Shown here: piece after piece, positions 23,601-25,415 of the stretch | How positions within the stretch are numbered: position 1 is the first letter of the stretch | Layout of the letters: each line of letters starts with the position of its first letter | Source: Pseudomonadota bacterium | GTDB taxonomy: Bacteria > Pseudomonadota > Gammaproteobacteria > Burkholderiales > Burkholderiaceae_B | DNA length: 25,415 nucleotides | NCBI GenBank assembly: GCA_023427085.1 | Contig: JAEZBO010000227.1 | Coordinates: forward strand, 1-25,415 | Reading direction: 5' to 3' | Notes under the pieces: model-generated | The model's database searches: none | What the model saw: only the letters and a program-made list of their open reading frames with translations | What the model was told of the DNA's origin: nothing | Program-made: the position numbers and the translations under genes

Positions 23601-24176
23601 CGAGCCCATCGGGAACAGGTCGATCAGGCCGCCGCGCAGGCAGAACTCGCCCGGCGCGGTCACCTGGCTGACGTGGCTGTAGTTGGCCAGCGTCAACTGC
23701 GCGCGCAGGCCGGCCTCGTCGAGCTTGTCACCCTGCTTGAACGCGAAGGTGTAGGCGGCCATGAACGAGGGCGGCGGCAGCCGGTACAGCGCGGTGGTGA
23801 CCGGCACCGTCAGCACATCGACGCTCTTGAGCATCAGCGCGTGCAGCGCTTCCAGGCGTTCGGAGATCAGGTCCTGGTGCGGCGAGAAACTGTCGTAGGG
23901 CAGCGTCTCCCAATCGGGCAGCTGGCGCACCCGCAGCCCGTGCGAAAACAGCCGGATCTCCTCGGCCAGCCGTTGCGCCTCGAGCGGCTCGGCGCTCAGG
24001 ATCACCAGCGGCCGCTGGCTCTGGCGGGCCAGGTCGGCCAGCCACCAGGCGTCGCCGGCGCCGGGCGGGCGCGGCTGGGCGTGGCGCAGGCCCGGCTTGA
24101 GGGCGGCGAGGACCGCGGGCGTCGAGGGGACGGAATGAGCCGGCGAGGGCAGGGCGGAGGAGGCGGATGTGGACAT
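20691..24176 (-). CDS. mfd: Mfd, transcription-repair coupling factor
   Basis: An 1161-residue SF2 DNA translocase that removes RNA polymerase stalled at DNA damage and recruits UvrA. In order: the UvrB-like N-terminal domain (WETLPYDSFSPHQDLISERL near 90-110), the RNA-polymerase-interacting region (DPVVHAQHGIGRYHGL), then the translocase. The Walker A sequence is GDVGFGKT (K653), the DEEH box is D748-H751, followed by TLTATPIPRTLGMSL and GRVGRSHHQAYAYL. A TRCF domain ends the protein. Full length for the family. The frame is open back into ispD, but ATG 24176 gives the right size. The region before it has no Shine-Dalgarno sequence and a TATAAT so near that the leader would be only a few bases. 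Confidence 0.98.
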   Translation of the reverse strand: MSTSASSALPSPAHSVPSTPAVLAALKPGLRHAQPRPPGAGDAWWLADLARQSQRPLVILSAEPLEAQRLAEEIRLFSHGLRVRQLPDWETLPYDSFSPHQDLISERLEALHALMLKSVDVLTVPVTTALYRLPPPSFMAAYTFAFKQGDKLDEAGLRAQLTLANYSHVSQVTAPGEFCLRGGLIDLFPMGSVLPYRLDLFDDQIESIRAFDVDTQRSLYPVREVQLLPGREFPMDEAARNLFRSRFREMFEGDPSRAVPYRDMGNGIAFAGVEYYLPLFFDETATLFDYLDPRAIIVTLGDADDAIRRFAQDTATRYQFLKSDRERPVLAPELLFLSGESLFGRIKDFPRLTLDAQARHPDFGPPPSAAVQRRAEDPLLRLRALVESARQPGGEARAVLLCADSAGRRETLAQMLTEHGLPPDTQTETIDAFLQAPAPFGLTVASLSSGFTLTHGGVIFLTENDLYPDHAVSRRGKRVQERASNVEAMVRDLSELRPGDPVVHAQHGIGRYHGLIGMDMGEGEMEFLHLEYANGSTLYVPVSQLHVIARYSGADPDAAPLHQLGSGQWDKARRKAAKQVRDTAAELLDLYAKRAAREGFAFKLPLSDYEMFAEGFGFEETPDQSAAIQAVLMDMSSGRPMDRLVCGDVGFGKTEVALRAAFMAIANGRQVAILCPTTLLAEQHAQTFSDRFAEWPVKVVELSRFRSAKEVAAAVEGINDGTVDIVIGTHKILSKDVKFKRLGLTIIDEEHRFGVRQKEALKALRAEVDVLTLTATPIPRTLGMSLEGIRDFSVIATAPQKRLAIKTFVRREDGSTIREALLRELKRGGQAYFLHNEVETIHNRRARLEELVPEARIGVAHGQMPERELEQVMKGFYQQRFNVLLCTTIIETGIDVPSANTIVIHRADRFGLAQLHQLRGRVGRSHHQAYAYLLTPGEDAITSSAKKRLEAIQAMEELGSGFYLAMHDLEIRGTGEVLGESQSGNIQEVGFSMYNEMLNEAVRALKAGQEPDLDAPFSAGCEVNLHLPALLPSDYCGDVHARLAIYKRLSHASDEDALIEIQEELVDRFGKLPEPTRALLATHRLRLAAIPLGIQKIDASESQAMLQFKAQTPIDPLRIIELVQKQRHVRLAGQDKLRIELKAPELAARVDAVRAVLRALG

Positions 24177-24204
24177 TGCGAGGTTGATTATAAAATCCCG
24201 ACCC
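24177..24204. promoter_or_regulatory. 28-base divergent promoter core shared by mfd and ispD
   Basis: The only AT-rich patch in the area lies here. On the minus strand TATAAT (24192-24187) matches the -10 consensus exactly, with CTGACA or TTCTGA upstream at short spacing (13-15 bases). On the plus strand the same bases give TATAAA (24189-24194) or TAAAAT (24191-24196), with TGGACA (24170-24175) upstream. Expected start sites fall within about five bases of each start codon, so both transcripts could be leaderless or nearly so. The two polymerases could not bind at once. Confidence 0.6.
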
Positions 24205-24885
24205 ATGTCAGAACGAATCGTCGCCATCGTGCCCGCCGCCGGCGTGGGCGCCCGGGCCAATTCCCAGGCCGGGCAATTGCCCAAACAATACCGCTTGCTG
24301 GCTGGCGAGCCGATGCTGCGGCTGGCGGTCAAGGCCTTGCTGGCCGACCGCCGCGTCGCGCAGGTGCGGGTGGCGGTGGCGCCGCACGACGTGCGCGCCG
24401 AGACGGTGCTGGCCGGGCTGCCACGCACCGTCAGCCGCAGTTGCGGTGGCGCCACGCGCGCCGAGACGGTGCTCAATGCGCTGCGTGATGCACAACTGCA
24501 GGATCAGGACTGGGTGCTGGTGCATGACGCGGCGCGGCCGGGCCTGCCCGCCGATGCGCTGGCGCGGCTGATCGACGCGTGCCTGTCGGACGGCACCGGC
24601 GGCTTGCTGGCGATGCCGATCGCCGATACGGTCAAGGAGGGCGGCACTCACGTGCAGCGCACCGTTCCGCGCGATGGCCTGTGGCTGGCACAGACGCCGC
24701 AGATGTTCCGCGCCGGCGCCCTGCGCCATGCGCTGCGCAGCGGCGTGCTGCGCGGCGTGGCGATCACAGACGAAGCCAGCGCGATGGAAGCGGCCGGCCA
24801 CAAGCCCTTGCTGGTCAAGGGCTCGGCGCGCAACTTCAAGCTCACGTGGCCGGAGGATTTCGAATTGATGGAGAAATGGATATGA
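24205..24885 (+). CDS. ispD: IspD, 2-C-methyl-D-erythritol 4-phosphate cytidylyltransferase
   Basis: A 226-residue enzyme of the MEP pathway that joins CTP and methylerythritol phosphate. The nucleotide-binding loop is IVPAAGVGARA with R17, followed by LPKQY with K27. HDAARPGLP, TPQMFRAG and the C-terminal NFKLTWPEDFELMEKW are family motifs. The insertion between AAGVGARA and LPKQY (NSQAGQ) is a little longer than in E. coli, as I recall for Bordetella. ATG 24205 starts at MSERIVAIVPAAG; an upstream in-frame start (24169) would fall before the promoter core. The stop overlaps ispF (ATGA, 24882-24885). Confidence 0.96.
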   Translation: MSERIVAIVPAAGVGARANSQAGQLPKQYRLLAGEPMLRLAVKALLADRRVAQVRVAVAPHDVRAETVLAGLPRTVSRSCGGATRAETVLNALRDAQLQDQDWVLVHDAARPGLPADALARLIDACLSDGTGGLLAMPIADTVKEGGTHVQRTVPRDGLWLAQTPQMFRAGALRHALRSGVLRGVAITDEASAMEAAGHKPLLVKGSARNFKLTWPEDFELMEKWI

Positions 24886-25376
24886 CGGTGCCGAGCGTGC
24901 CTTTCCGGGTCGGGCAGGGTTTCGACGTGCATGCGCTGGTGGCCGACCGGCCGCTGATCATCGGCGGCGTGACGATCCCGCATACGCACGGCCTGCTGGG
25001 CCATTCGGATGCCGACGTGCTGCTGCACGCGGTCACCGACGCGCTGCTGGGCGCGGCCGGGCTGGGCGACATCGGCCGCCATTTCCCGGATACCGATCCG
25101 GCCTATCGCGGCGCCGACAGCCGCGTGCTGCTGCGCGAGGCCTATGCGCGCGTGCGCGCGGCCGGCTGGGCGGCCGTCAACATCGATGCCACCGTGCACG
25201 CGCAAGCGCCCAAGATCGGTCCGCATGCCGCGGCGATGGTGGCCAATATCGCCGCCGACCTGGACCTGCCGGCCGATGCGATCAACATCAAGGCCAAGAC
25301 CAACGAGAGCCTGGGCTACCTGGGCCGCAAGGAAGGCATCGCGGCCACCGTGGTGGCCTTGATCGCGCGTCCCTGA
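24882..25376 (+). CDS. ispF: IspF, 2-C-methyl-D-erythritol 2,4-cyclodiphosphate synthase
   Basis: A 164-residue trimeric zinc enzyme of the MEP pathway that cyclises the CDP-methylerythritol phosphate product. Zinc ligands D15 and H17 are in GQGFDVHAL and H49 in DADVLLHAVTDALLGAAGLGD; H41 starts the HSDAD loop. AQAPKIGPH and the C-terminal KAKTNESLGYLGRKEGIAA are diagnostic. The ATG overlaps the ispD stop, so the pair is probably coupled. The frame extends upstream inside ispD, but the family start is MTVPSVPFRVGQG. Complete within the window. Confidence 0.98.
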   Translation: MTVPSVPFRVGQGFDVHALVADRPLIIGGVTIPHTHGLLGHSDADVLLHAVTDALLGAAGLGDIGRHFPDTDPAYRGADSRVLLREAYARVRAAGWAAVNIDATVHAQAPKIGPHAAAMVANIAADLDLPADAINIKAKTNESLGYLGRKEGIAATVVALIARP

Positions 25377-25379
25377 GCC

Positions 25380-25414
25380 GCGGCGGCGCGCTGCGCCTGA
25401 ATGCGTGCCGCCGC
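25380..25414 (+). terminator. Hairpin after ispF, possible terminator
   Basis: GCGGCGGC (25380-25387) and GCCGCCGC (25407-25414) are perfect inverted copies around a 19-base loop, four bases after the ispF stop. The window ends directly after it, so a following T-run cannot be checked. Confidence 0.35.
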
Positions 25415-25415
25415 C

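Noticed and set aside
24177..24476. Upstream extension of the mfd frame into ispD by 100 codons
   Set aside because: The extra residues have shadow composition, and ATG 24176 gives normal Mfd length next to a TATAAT.
1..25415. CRISPR array, insertion sequence, prophage or integron
   Set aside because: No spaced direct repeats, transposase, integrase or terminal inverted repeats were seen; nearly all the sequence is accounted for by housekeeping or metabolic genes.

Overview
The window is high-GC DNA with the gene content and order of a betaproteobacterium of the order Burkholderiales. The right-hand part (serB, mfd facing ispD-ispF, a Bug-type solute receptor, a DUF2818 gene after nuoN) suggests the Alcaligenaceae, that is Bordetella or Achromobacter relatives. 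This placement rests on remembered gene order and protein motifs; no search was run.

Layout. Positions 1-119 hold the 3' end of secG. A tRNA-Leu(GAG) gene (246-330) follows, then a strong GC hairpin (337-364). A complete 14-gene nuo operon, nuoA to nuoN (393-14972), encodes respiratory complex I. A small membrane-protein gene of the DUF2818 family (14980-15303) lies 7 bases after nuoN. After a 195-base gap comes a three-gene unit (15499-18678): a periplasmic Bug/TctC receptor, an M14-like zinc deacylase and a threonine-synthase-like PLP enzyme with an N-terminal zinc ribbon. On the minus strand, convergent with this unit, are a LysR regulator (18793-19701), serB (19725-20585) and mfd (20691-24176). 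mfd diverges across only 28 bases from ispD and ispF (24205-25376), two consecutive-pathway enzymes of MEP isoprenoid synthesis.

How the genes work together. NuoE, F and G form the NADH-oxidising arm. NuoB, C, D and I carry electrons to quinone. NuoA, H, J, K, L, M and N form the proton-pumping membrane arm. Several junctions overlap (nuoD/E, E/F, G/H, J/K, L/M), as expected for translational coupling. The three-gene unit looks like a small uptake-and-degradation module for an N-acylated amino compound, with substrate unknown.

Most notable observations. (1) The nuo operon is not uniform. nuoA to the middle of nuoF uses serine TCC over TCG and almost no CGT arginine codons; from about 4100-4260 onward TCG dominates and CGT becomes common. 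Upstream NuoD motifs look Comamonadaceae-like and downstream NuoG motifs look Alcaligenaceae-like, so the operon may be a recombinant (or an assembly chimera) with its join inside nuoF. (2) The receptor-deacylase-PLP enzyme unit has no obvious assigned pathway. (3) mfd and ispD appear to share one AT-rich promoter core and may both be nearly leaderless.
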